Of a stretch of 64,000 nt of DNA, positions 44,193 to 52,341 are shown one piece after another. How positions within the stretch are numbered: the first letter of the stretch is position 1; each line of letters begins with the position of its first letter. The notes below the pieces were generated by a model. It saw nothing but the letters and a program-made list of their open reading frames with translations. It was not told where the DNA came from and searched no databases. This DNA is from UBA11524 sp963590165 (lineage in GTDB: Bacteria > Bacillota > Clostridia > Christensenellales > Aristaeellaceae), in contig CAVANO010000021.1 in assembly GCA_963590165.1 (NCBI GenBank), positions 62,001 to 126,000 on the forward strand. The letters are read 5' to 3'. A program made the position numbers and the translations under genes.

Positions 44193-46838
44193 ATGATCTC
44201 CAATAAACATATCACAAAGATCATTGCTGTGATCATGGCGCTCGCCGTCTGCCTGTGTTTCTGCACGGTCATGTATTCAGATCAGATCACAGCAGCTGCC
44301 GGAGATTCCGGTGTCTCCCTTGCCTACGAAACCAAGTTGTTCGATACCGATGAAATCATCGACATCAACAACATCATCTCCGAAGACGATTGGAACGACA
44401 TGCTGACCAACGCCACCGCAGAAGAATATCACACCTGCGATGTTGAGGTCAACGGCACAATGTTCTATCAGGTTGCCATCCGCACGAAGGGCAACACTTC
44501 CCTGACGTCCATTGCGAGCGACCCGGACACCGACCGCTACAGCTTCAAGCTGGAGTTCGACCGCAACATCGACGATCAGACGTGCTTCGGACTGGATAAG
44601 CTCGTCCTGAACAACAACTACGCCGATGCCACGAACATGAAGGAAGCGCTGATTTACGACATGTTCCAGTACCTCGGCGCGGATGCCTCCCTGTACAACT
44701 ACGCGAAGATTTCCGTGAACGGCACGTACTGGGGTGTCTATCTTGCTCTGGAGGCGGTGGAGGACAGCTTCATGCTGCGCAACTACGGCGTTCAGAACGG
44801 CGAACTGTACAAACCGGACAGCATGAACTTCGCGAATAATGATGGGGACGACAGCAAGCCCGATGTCAGCTTTGACACATCGAGCTTCCCCAGCCGTAAC
44901 GATTCGGATTCCGACTCTGACAGCGATTCGGACAGCTCTCGACCGTCCAATCCATTCGGATCCTCCTCCGGCAATTCGGGCTTCGGTCCGTCCTCCGGCA
45001 GCTCAAACCAGACGCAGGATACGGCCACAACCTCGTCTGACCAGCCGAGTTCTGACTTCTCGCCGTCTTCCGGCCGTTCGAATCAGACAGACACGAGCAA
45101 GCCAAGTGCGCCTGATCAGACCGCCACAAGCACCGATCTATCCGGCTTCACGCCGCCTTCCCGCGATGATGCACCCTCCGACTCCTTCAGCTTCGACAGC
45201 AGCTCGTTCAGCTTCGGTGGATTCGGCGGCGGATTTGGCTTCTCCAGCGGCAACGGCACGAATTTGAACTACATTGATGATGATGTGGACAGCTACTCCG
45301 CCATCTGGAATAGTGCAATTTCGAAGATCAGCACCAAGGACAAGCAACGCGTTGTCACTGCCCTGAAGAACATCTCTGAAGGCACCTCGCTCGAAACATA
45401 CATGGACACGGACAACATTCTCCGCTATCTGGCGGTACATATCTTCTCCGTTAATGAGGACAGCCTGTCCGGCTCCATGGCGCATAACTACTACCTCTAC
45501 GAGTACGACGGCAAGCTGAACATCATTCCGTGGGACTACAACCTGTCTCTCGGCGGCATGAGCGGTGGCGGCGCCAGCAGTGTCATCAATTCGGCGATTG
45601 ACGATGCATTCTCCATCACGAATTTCTTCGATGCACTGCTCAATGACGAAACGTACCACAGCCAGTATTACGCCTACCTGCAGGAATTGGTAGACGGCTA
45701 CATCAACGGTGGCGCATTCGATGCATTCTACAACCGCGTCCGCAGTCAGATTGATGAGCTTGTCGAAACCGACCCGACTGCCTTCTTCACCTACGATGAA
45801 TACACAACCGCAGTCGAGATGCTCTATAAGGTGGTCAAACTCCGCGGCGAATCCATCAGCGGTCAGATCAGCGGCGAAATTCCCTCGACCGATTCTGCCC
45901 AGCGCAACAGCAGTGCCCTGATTGATGCAACCGGCATTGATCTGAGCGTCATGGGCTCGATGAACACCGGCAACACGCCGAGCGTTCCCGATAAAGACAA
46001 TTTTGATTTCAGCAGCTTCGATTTTAACGGCACCAAGCCTGATGGCGATGTTCCAGCAGCACCTGATGCCACAGACGCAGCCAAAACCACAGCCAACGTG
46101 ACAAATGCACAGCCTGCCGGAACACCCGCACCAGCCGCTATTCCGACTTCGTCTGATTCCACCGCGGCTGATGCAACCGCCTCCAGCATGCCGCAAATGC
46201 CCGACAATGCGGACTTCAGCGCATCCTCTGGCGCAAGCGCGCAGTCGTCCGACACGACAGCCTCTGATGCAGCTGCTACCAACATGCCTTCGCCGCCAAG
46301 CAACGCTGACTTCAGTGGCTCGCCCGGCGGTAGCAATGTTTCATCCGATTCCGCTGCGGCTGATGCAACTGCCTCCAGTATGCCGCAAATGCCCGACAAT
46401 GCGGACTTCAGCGCATCCTCTGGCGCAAGCGCGCAGTCGTCCGACACGACAGCCTCTGATGCAGCTGCTACCAACATGCCTTCGCCGCCAAGCAACGCTG
46501 ACTTCAGCGCATCTTCCGGCAACAATGCACAGCTTTCGGACTCTACTGCATCCGCGGCACCTGCAAGCGACACGCCGGCAGCATCAGAAGCACCGATAGC
46601 ATCAGCCGACAACGAATCTGTCAACAAAAAAGCGGACGATCCGTCGGGCAAAGGATCTGCCGAAGTGAACGCTTCCGGATTCACGAAACCCTCGGGCGAT
46701 TTCTCGTCGTTCGGCGGCGCCGCCAATGCAGCCACCAACAACGCCGCCATTTCACAGAATCTCGTTTCCTACGGCATCTGCCTCGCGGTCATGGTTGTCG
46801 CGATTATCATCGCACTGCTTTTCCGCCGCAGAAGGTAA
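44193..46838 (+). CDS. CotH kinase-family protein with Ser/Asp-rich insert, repeats and C-terminal membrane anchor (cassette 2)
   Basis: An 881-residue surface protein. Signal or anchor segment at residues 8-28; kinase first half about 40-205 with IRTKGNTSL (Lys region), LVLNNNYADATNMKEAL and YWGVYLALEAVED; a low-complexity insert about 206-352 holding the DSDSDSDSDSDSS tract and Ser/Gly/Phe-rich sequence; kinase second half about 353-560 with HNYYLYEYDGK and the metal-binding IIPWDYNLSLGG; a Ser/Ala/Asp/Pro-rich C-terminal part with a 64-residue repeat; a final helix (YGICLAVMVVAIIIALL) and RRRR. GGAGGG precedes the ATG. A terminator follows. Confidence 0.9.
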   Translation: MISNKHITKIIAVIMALAVCLCFCTVMYSDQITAAAGDSGVSLAYETKLFDTDEIIDINNIISEDDWNDMLTNATAEEYHTCDVEVNGTMFYQVAIRTKGNTSLTSIASDPDTDRYSFKLEFDRNIDDQTCFGLDKLVLNNNYADATNMKEALIYDMFQYLGADASLYNYAKISVNGTYWGVYLALEAVEDSFMLRNYGVQNGELYKPDSMNFANNDGDDSKPDVSFDTSSFPSRNDSDSDSDSDSDSSRPSNPFGSSSGNSGFGPSSGSSNQTQDTATTSSDQPSSDFSPSSGRSNQTDTSKPSAPDQTATSTDLSGFTPPSRDDAPSDSFSFDSSSFSFGGFGGGFGFSSGNGTNLNYIDDDVDSYSAIWNSAISKISTKDKQRVVTALKNISEGTSLETYMDTDNILRYLAVHIFSVNEDSLSGSMAHNYYLYEYDGKLNIIPWDYNLSLGGMSGGGASSVINSAIDDAFSITNFFDALLNDETYHSQYYAYLQELVDGYINGGAFDAFYNRVRSQIDELVETDPTAFFTYDEYTTAVEMLYKVVKLRGESISGQISGEIPSTDSAQRNSSALIDATGIDLSVMGSMNTGNTPSVPDKDNFDFSSFDFNGTKPDGDVPAAPDATDAAKTTANVTNAQPAGTPAPAAIPTSSDSTAADATASSMPQMPDNADFSASSGASAQSSDTTASDAAATNMPSPPSNADFSGSPGGSNVSSDSAAADATASSMPQMPDNADFSASSGASAQSSDTTASDAAATNMPSPPSNADFSASSGNNAQLSDSTASAAPASDTPAASEAPIASADNESVNKKADDPSGKGSAEVNASGFTKPSGDFSSFGGAANAATNNAAISQNLVSYGICLAVMVVAIIIALLFRRRR
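44890..44943 (+). repeat. Ser-Asp tract inside the CotH gene
   Basis: Encodes alternating Asp-Ser residues about 236-248, between the two halves of the kinase domain. CotH kinases phosphorylate Ser, so this could be a self-phosphorylation site or a mineral- or metal-binding tract; the role is inference. Confidence 0.8.
46167..46506 (+). repeat. Tandem 192-bp coding repeat in the CotH gene
   Basis: Two units of 64 codons begin at 46167 and 46359 (each starts GCTGATGCAAC). The second is complete for about 148 bases and then diverges. Near-identical DNA points to recent tandem duplication. Confidence 0.9.
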
Positions 46839-46843
46839 TTAAA

Positions 46844-46887
46844 AAGGACTGCTGCAAAGTAAAATTGCGGCAGTTCTTCTTTTTCTT
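46844..46887 (+). terminator. Terminator of cassette 2
   Basis: GGACTGCTGCAA and TTGCGGCAGTTC pair with two wobble pairs and a 7-base loop, followed by TTCTTTTTC. Confidence 0.85.
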
Positions 46888-46897
46888 CAAGGCATAT

Positions 46898-46930
46898 AAA
46901 AACCCCGAAAGCAACATTGCCTTCGGAGGT
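46898..46930 (-). terminator. Terminator of the tRNA-Arg gene
   Basis: CTCCGAAGGCAA and TTGCTTTCGGGG (minus-strand reading) pair over 12 bases with two wobbles, followed by TTTTT, just after the tRNA. Confidence 0.8.
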
Positions 46931-46936
46931 AAGCCG

Positions 46937-47010
46937 TACGCCCGGCAGGAGTCGAACCTGTGACCTTCAGAGTCGGAGTCTGACGCTCTATCCATCTGAG
47001 CTACGGGCGC
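46937..47010 (-). tRNA. tRNA-Arg (anticodon CCG)
   Basis: A 74-base cloverleaf on the minus strand: acceptor GCGCCCG/CGGGCGT (first pair G-U), D arm GCTC/GAGC, anticodon arm TCAGA/TCTGA with loop CTCCGAC (anticodon CCG, reads CGG), T arm ACAGG-TTCGACT-CCTGC-like with loop TTCGACT. No CCA is encoded at the 3' end (CGG follows), so it must be added. It has its own promoter and terminator. Confidence 0.95.
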
Positions 47011-47024
47011 TCAACAGCTTATTT

Positions 47025-47053
47025 ATTTTATCACGACAGCAGATAAATGTCAA
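47025..47053 (-). promoter_or_regulatory. Promoter of tRNA-Arg
   Basis: On the minus strand TTGACA (plus 47048-47053) and TAAAAT (plus 47025-47030), 17-base spacer, 15 bases before the tRNA. Confidence 0.85.
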
Positions 47054-47095
47054 GCGCATTTTCCATCGTGCGATTTGTGATCCTGCAAATTTCCC

Positions 47096-47124
47096 TTGCC
47101 ATCCTTCTGATTTTTTGATATAAT
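47096..47124 (+). promoter_or_regulatory. Promoter of the five-SH3 protein gene
   Basis: TTGCCA (47096-47101) and TATAAT (47119-47124), 17-base spacer. Confidence 0.8.
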
Positions 47125-47195
47125 CATTTTGAGACCTTGTGCGATGATCACGTTCATCGTCATTCCCCGATTGCCCCTTGAAAGGATGTTCACAG

Positions 47196-48362
47196 ATGAA
47201 AAAGTGGAAGCTTTTTCTTGTTTCCGCGGTTCTTCTGATGCTTTTGCTGACTGCATCTGCCTTGGCAGACAACACACGCTTCGGTGTCGTTGTTAATGTC
47301 AACAGCGTCAATCTTCGCGCCGCGCCCAGCACCAACGCCACTAAGCTCGGCACATGCGCAAAGGGTACGTGGGTGACGGTGCTCGGCAGCGGCAATGGCT
47401 TCTATCAGGTCGAAACTGCTAACGGCACGCTTGGCTGGATTATGCAGTCCTATCTGCACGTGTCTGCCGATGCCACCGGCACGGTCGGCTACGTAACCAA
47501 TGCCGGCTATTTGAACCTCCGCAAGAGTGCCAGCACTTCTTCGCGTTCTCTCGGACAATACGATGACGGCACACCCTGCGTGGTGCTGAACCGCACCGGC
47601 AACTGGTATTACGTGTCAGTCAATGGGCAGAACGGCTATTTTCTTGCCAAATACATATCCACTAAGCGAGGCATTTATTCCGATAAGCTTGGCATGGTCA
47701 TCTCGCCGGAGAAGAGCCCCGTCAACCTGCGCAGCGGTCCCGGCATGGGGTATTCCATCATCGCTTCTGTTCCCGGCTGCACGTATGTCATGGTACTCCA
47801 GCAGGGCACGGACTGGTGCCGCGTGTCCGTCAACGGCAAGATTGGCTTCATGTCGACAGACTACCTCCACATCGGCTATTTAACCCTATCCGAGGGAGCA
47901 AAGCGCTGCGGCTCATCCTCTTCCGACTCATCCTCAACAACCTACACCGGTAAGCAGGCAGTCGTCAATAACCCGAATTCGCGCGACAAATTGAATCTCC
48001 GACGCCGTGCCAGCAAGAGCAGCACCAGCCTCGGCAAATACAGCAACGGCACCGTTGTCACGCTGATTTCCCGCGGTGACCAGTGGTGCAAGGTCAAAAC
48101 GCCGGATGGGCAGACCGGTTACATGATGACCGACTACCTGACCATCCTCAAGACAAACACATCAACCGCCACGCGCATTGTACGCCATCCGGACAGCACG
48201 TACGTCAACCTTCGCAGCAAGGGTTCGACCAACGCACGCATCCTGACCCAGGTGCCGCACGGCGCATCCGTTGTGCTCCTGTCCGAAGGGAAAACATGGT
48301 CAAAGGTGCGTTACAACGGCTATACCGGTTACATGATGACGAAGTATCTGAAAAAGCAATAA
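47196..48362 (+). CDS. Secreted protein with five SH3 domains
   Basis: A 388-residue exported protein: signal peptide MKKWKLFLVSAVLLMLLLTASALA, then five bacterial SH3 domains of about 60-70 residues, each with the VNLR(x)xxS start (SVNLRAAPS, YLNLRKSAS, PVNLRSGPG, KLNLRRRAS, YVNLRSKGS) and the closing GxGxWGWIM/GYMMTKYL-like strand. A Ser-rich linker lies between domains 3 and 4. Such proteins bind peptidoglycan; no catalytic domain is present, so it is probably a wall-binding adaptor. ATG 47196 follows AAAGGA by nine bases. Confidence 0.95.
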   Translation: MKKWKLFLVSAVLLMLLLTASALADNTRFGVVVNVNSVNLRAAPSTNATKLGTCAKGTWVTVLGSGNGFYQVETANGTLGWIMQSYLHVSADATGTVGYVTNAGYLNLRKSASTSSRSLGQYDDGTPCVVLNRTGNWYYVSVNGQNGYFLAKYISTKRGIYSDKLGMVISPEKSPVNLRSGPGMGYSIIASVPGCTYVMVLQQGTDWCRVSVNGKIGFMSTDYLHIGYLTLSEGAKRCGSSSSDSSSTTYTGKQAVVNNPNSRDKLNLRRRASKSSTSLGKYSNGTVVTLISRGDQWCKVKTPDGQTGYMMTDYLTILKTNTSTATRIVRHPDSTYVNLRSKGSTNARILTQVPHGASVVLLSEGKTWSKVRYNGYTGYMMTKYLKKQ

Positions 48363-48370
48363 TCCGCAAA

Positions 48371-48411
48371 AAACGCGCCGGAGGATTTTCATCTTCTCCG
48401 GCGTGTTTTGT
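48371..48411. terminator. Bidirectional terminator, SH3 gene and ArsR operon
   Basis: ACGCGCCGGAG and CTCCGGCGTGT form a stem with a 12-base loop and T-runs on both sides, between two convergent genes. Confidence 0.88.
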
Positions 48412-48806
48412 TATTCGATTATGTCAATAGGCGCATTGCCCTCGCAGACGTGCTCCATGCCCTGACGCAGCAGCGTCGCAACATGGTCATCCGCAAGCGA
48501 ATAGAACACCGTCTTGCCGTCGCGGCGAGCTTTAATCAGCCTCGCCTGCTTGAGCACCCTGAGCTGATGCGACACAGCAGATTGTGTCATGCCGAGCAGC
48601 TTCGCGAGGTCGCACACGCAGACTTCCGCCGTCAGCAGCACAAAGAGGATTCTGACGCGTGTGCCGTCGCCGAAGACCTTGAAGAGATCTGCAAGGCGGA
48701 GCAGCGTCTCCTCCTGCGGCAATTCGTGCTGAACCTTTTCGACAACTGCTTCATGCACACACAAAAAGCCGCAGCCTTCTACTTCCATGGGTTCAAAATC
48801 TGTCAC
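48411..48806 (-). CDS. ArsR/SmtB-family metal-responsive repressor, CadC-like
   Basis: A 131-residue winged-helix repressor. Two metal sites are visible: an alpha-3N type (CGFLC at residue 12-16, and EVCVCDLA), as in CadC, and an alpha-5 type (DDH...MEHVCE with D, H, H and E at the SmtB spacing). The recognition helix is MTQSAVSHQLRVLKQA. GTG at 48806 is used because GAGAGGAG is eight bases ahead; a longer frame to 48854 lacks this. Last gene of the eight-gene operon. No metal pump is adjacent, so its target is unknown. Confidence 0.9.
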   Translation of the reverse strand: MTDFEPMEVEGCGFLCVHEAVVEKVQHELPQEETLLRLADLFKVFGDGTRVRILFVLLTAEVCVCDLAKLLGMTQSAVSHQLRVLKQARLIKARRDGKTVFYSLADDHVATLLRQGMEHVCEGNAPIDIIE

Positions 48807-48850
48807 GCTTTTGCTCCTCTCTGTTGTCAAAAAGCGGATAAAATCCGCCG

Positions 48851-50185
48851 TCAACCCGAAATCTTCAGCACTCCGGCATCCACTGAGGGAGAACCGATGG
48901 AGCTGCTTTCAAACGTCAGGTCGCTGCCGACCGCCTTAATGCTCTTGAGCACCTCGTAGAAGTTGCCCGCGACGGTAATCTGTTCCACTGCACGGCCGCG
49001 CTGACCATTCTCGATGGTGTAGCCCTTGCTCAACAGGCTAAAGTCGCCGCTGGACGGGTTCGCACCTGCATGCAGACCGGTCACTTCTGTAATCACGACG
49101 CCGCTGCCGACATCCTGCATCAACTCAGAAAGCGTCTTTTCGCCCGGCTGAATGTAAAAATTCGTAGGAGCGACATGGATGCTGCCGCCGGCACGTGCTG
49201 CATTGCCGGTCGTTTCAACGCCCTGCTTGCGTGCCGTCTTGCGGTTATGCAGCAGCGTTGTCAGCACGCCTGCATCCACCACGCGCTTCGTGCGGCTTGC
49301 GCTGCCTTCGCCGTCAAACGTGCGCGTTGCCAGTCCGCCCTTCATCAGCGGATCGTCGATAATCGTCACAATGTCTGCTGCAATCTTTTCGCCTTCGCGC
49401 CCTGACAGCAGCGACAAATTCTGCTGGGCATTTTCCGCAGAGAAGATCCCGGAAAACACCATCATCAGGCTCTTCATTGCGTCATGACGGAAAATCACGC
49501 GGTATTCGCCAGTCGGAACGGACTTGCCGTAGAGCTGCGCAATCGTCTCGCTGCAAGCATCCTGCACAAGTTTCTCCGGCTTGATATCGTCAAAGCGCCG
49601 TGTAACCACGATCTTGCCGTTCGATGCAGTGGATTCGCCATCTTTTGCGATCATCTCCGTGTACGCCACGAAATACTGTTTCGCATTAGAAAGGTTCATG
49701 CCGAGGCTGTTACGCAGGATCACCGCACTGCTTATGGACTGAATCAGCGAATCCGGCACACGTACGATGCGCGGATCGCTTTTTTTCGCAAGCGCCTCAA
49801 TTTCGAGGCTCTTCTCGATTTTCTGCGAGGCGGTCGTGGTTGCAACGTCGCTTTCTTCCTTCTCAATTTCGGGATAGGACGCATCACCCGCGTAGATTTC
49901 GTCCTGTTCCTCGTTCTCCTGCAGCGTTGCAGACTCCTTCACGTCATCAATGAGCTGACTGACGGCCGCTTCATCAAACGCCTCAGTAGACGAGCTGCCC
50001 ATTTTTCCGCCGAATTCTCCGCGCAGCGACACGCTATCCCCTTCGGACACCTCGTAATTGCTGATTTCGCCGTCCATCGCGTTGACTTGGAAGCTCTCCT
50101 GATGGTTATAGTAGACTTCTGCCGGATTCACGCCTGCTTCCTTCGCGTTTTGAAGCACACGATCAAGAAATTCATTCACATTCAT
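48851..50185 (-). CDS. tldE: TldE/PmbA-family protein
   Basis: A 444-residue member of the TldD/PmbA protease pair. Seen: N-terminal EVYYNHQESFQVNAMDGEIS, central SAENAQQNLSLLSGREGEKI, and C-terminal GLHAGANPSSGDFSLLSKGY. TldE itself has no HExxxH motif; it assembles with TldD to cleave unfolded or ribosomally made peptides. AAGGAGG is well spaced from the ATG, 13 bases after the TldD stop. Confidence 0.93.
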   Translation of the reverse strand: MNVNEFLDRVLQNAKEAGVNPAEVYYNHQESFQVNAMDGEISNYEVSEGDSVSLRGEFGGKMGSSSTEAFDEAAVSQLIDDVKESATLQENEEQDEIYAGDASYPEIEKEESDVATTTASQKIEKSLEIEALAKKSDPRIVRVPDSLIQSISSAVILRNSLGMNLSNAKQYFVAYTEMIAKDGESTASNGKIVVTRRFDDIKPEKLVQDACSETIAQLYGKSVPTGEYRVIFRHDAMKSLMMVFSGIFSAENAQQNLSLLSGREGEKIAADIVTIIDDPLMKGGLATRTFDGEGSASRTKRVVDAGVLTTLLHNRKTARKQGVETTGNAARAGGSIHVAPTNFYIQPGEKTLSELMQDVGSGVVITEVTGLHAGANPSSGDFSLLSKGYTIENGQRGRAVEQITVAGNFYEVLKSIKAVGSDLTFESSSIGSPSVDAGVLKISG

Positions 50186-50198
50186 GCACTTTTCCTCC

Positions 50199-51581
50199 TT
50201 AACGGCCGCCTACCGTGATGCTGCTGACGCGAATCATCGGCTGACCAACGTCCGTCGGCACGCTGCCGCTCTTTGAACCGCACATGCCTTGCGCCAATTT
50301 GAGTTCGCGCCCGACACGGTCAATCTTCATCAGAATTTCGCTGCCGCGCCCAATCAGCGATGCGCCGCGCACCGGGTGAACAATCTTGCCGTCGCGCACC
50401 AGATATGCCTCTGCTACAGCAAAGTTGAACTCGCCAGTCGCCGGATTGACGGAGCCGCCGCCCATCTTCTTGGCATACAGACCGTTGCCCATCGTGGCAA
50501 TCATCTCATCATTATCATCGTTGCCGCGCGCGATGTAGGTCGAACGCATACGGCTCGTCGGCGCATAGGCATAGCTTTCACGGCGCGAAGAGCCCGTCAG
50601 CGGATGATTCATCCGGCGGCTGCCGAGGCGGTCAACCAAATAGCTTTTCAGGATGCCGTTTTCAATCAGCACGGTATGCTGACTCGGCGTACCTTCATCA
50701 TCGACATGGATGCTGCCCCAATTATTCGGCACGGTACCGTCATCAATCGCGGTGACGCACGGCGCAGCAATCTGCTGACCGAGCTTGCCGCAGAATTCGC
50801 TCACGCCGATGCCGACGCTCGTCGCCTCCAGCGAATGACCGCATGCTTCGTGGAAAATAACACCGCCGAAGCCGTTATCGATGACAACCGGCATGATGCC
50901 GGCCGGGCAGACCGGTGCATGCAGCATCGTCACAGCCTGACGCGCCGCCAGTTCGCCCGATGCTTCCGGATTCACGCGCTCATTGAAGAGCTCGAAGCCC
51001 ATGCTGGCACCCGGTGCATCGCCGCCGGACTGATTCTCCGTGCCGTTGCTGGCAATCGCATTAACGCGCAGGCGCGTCTGCACGCGGCGATCCGTCACGA
51101 ACACGCCTTCTGTGTTGCAGATGCACACATCCTGCACATGGTCGGCATAGCCCGCGATGACCTGGACGATTTCAGGCGACACGCGCCGCGCTGCTGCTTC
51201 TGCCGCACGGAGCTTTTCCGCCTTGAGCTTTCCTTTGACTTCCGTCGGCAGCATCAGGATTTCTTCCGGCTTTGACGCATCCCATGCCTTAAACGCCTGC
51301 ACTTCGCAGCCTTTGCCGCCACGAACCGCCGCGGCCGCCTGCCTTGCGCAACTCATCAGCCCTTCTCGGCTCGTGTCGTTTGTGTAGACGTAGATTTCGT
51401 TCGTGCCGCTGAATACGCGCACACCCGCGCCATGCGTCCTGCTGGTCGATGCCGTCTCCAGCTTCTGAGAGCGCATGGTCATTCCGTGATCGATGCGATC
51501 CTCCATGAAGATTTCCGCGAAGTCGCCGCCGGTGGACACTGCCGCCTGCAGCACCTCCCGTGCCACGTTTTGGTCGATCAT
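50199..51581 (-). CDS. tldD: TldD metalloprotease
   Basis: A 460-residue protease with the zinc motif IFHEACGHSLEATSV (HExxxH) near residue 239 and later ligand region GTPSQHTVLIENGILKSYL, ending in PMIRVSSITVGG. With TldE it degrades peptides, and in some bacteria processes microcin- or RiPP-like precursors. ATG 51581 follows AAAGGGG; a longer frame to 51623 overlaps ttcA. Confidence 0.95.
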   Translation of the reverse strand: MIDQNVAREVLQAAVSTGGDFAEIFMEDRIDHGMTMRSQKLETASTSRTHGAGVRVFSGTNEIYVYTNDTSREGLMSCARQAAAAVRGGKGCEVQAFKAWDASKPEEILMLPTEVKGKLKAEKLRAAEAAARRVSPEIVQVIAGYADHVQDVCICNTEGVFVTDRRVQTRLRVNAIASNGTENQSGGDAPGASMGFELFNERVNPEASGELAARQAVTMLHAPVCPAGIMPVVIDNGFGGVIFHEACGHSLEATSVGIGVSEFCGKLGQQIAAPCVTAIDDGTVPNNWGSIHVDDEGTPSQHTVLIENGILKSYLVDRLGSRRMNHPLTGSSRRESYAYAPTSRMRSTYIARGNDDNDEMIATMGNGLYAKKMGGGSVNPATGEFNFAVAEAYLVRDGKIVHPVRGASLIGRGSEILMKIDRVGRELKLAQGMCGSKSGSVPTDVGQPMIRVSSITVGGR

Positions 51582-51588
51582 GTTGGTT

Positions 51589-52329
51589 TTACCCCTTTCT
51601 TGCTTCGTCCATTTGCTTGTCAAAATACGTCAACAGTGATGCGTACAGGCACTTTCGTCCATTCGGAAACACATCTCTGCTCCTGCGAATCCAGTCCTTC
51701 ACATCCTGACGGCGCGTGTTTCCGTCTGCCGGACACGGATTTTTGTAGACCGGCAACTGTTCCCTGCGCGCAAAGCCAATGACATCACGCTCATCAATCA
51801 TCATCATCGGACGAAGCACCGTCAAATTTGTCCGGTCGAGCCGTGTCACCGGTGGAAAACAGTCGTAATGCCCTTCCAGCATCAGGTTCATCAGACTCGT
51901 CTCGATGAAGTCATCCTTGTGATGCGCATAGGCGATTTTGTTGCACCCAAGTTCAAGCGCTTTGTCGTTCATCGCACCGCGCCGCAACTTCGCGCACAGG
52001 CTGCACGGGTTCTTTTCCCGCCGGATTTCAAACACAATCTGGTAGATGGATGCATGCACCACATAAAACGGCACGTCCAGTGAGTCACAGAAATCCTGCA
52101 TTTTCCGGATGCCATTCTCGCTCCCTGCCGCACCGCTGTCGACGTGAATCGCACATAGTTCGTACGGCACGGGATAGAATCGCTGCAGGTGCTTGAGCCC
52201 CGTCAGCAGCGTCAGGCTGTCTTTGCCGCCTGAAAGTCCAACAGCAATCCGGTCATTCGGCTGGATCATGTCATACCGCTGAATGCAGCTCCGCAGCAGG
52301 CTCGTCAGCCGCTGGACATCCATCGACAT
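51589..52329 (-). CDS. TtcA-like tRNA 2-thiocytidine synthetase family protein
   Basis: A 246-residue PP-loop ATPase with GLSGGKDSLTL (residues 31-41) and CSLCAKLRRG (the CxxC used for Fe-S cluster or sulfur transfer in TtcA-type enzymes), then AYAHHKDDFIETSLMNLM. It probably thiolates a tRNA base; TtcA modifies cytidine 32. AGGAGG is seven bases before the ATG. Short gaps on both sides place it in the operon. Confidence 0.88.
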   Translation of the reverse strand: MSMDVQRLTSLLRSCIQRYDMIQPNDRIAVGLSGGKDSLTLLTGLKHLQRFYPVPYELCAIHVDSGAAGSENGIRKMQDFCDSLDVPFYVVHASIYQIVFEIRREKNPCSLCAKLRRGAMNDKALELGCNKIAYAHHKDDFIETSLMNLMLEGHYDCFPPVTRLDRTNLTVLRPMMMIDERDVIGFARREQLPVYKNPCPADGNTRRQDVKDWIRRSRDVFPNGRKCLYASLLTYFDKQMDEARKG

Positions 52330-52341
52330 CCGTTTTCCTCC

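Noticed and set aside
45863..46750. 295-codon minus-strand frame in the CotH repeat region
   Set aside because: Shadow created by the Ser/Ala/Asp-rich repeat; Ala/Val/Leu-rich translation without motif.
46917..47123. Plus-strand frame beginning in the tRNA-Arg gene
   Set aside because: A known false-ORF pattern made by the reverse strand of a tRNA gene.
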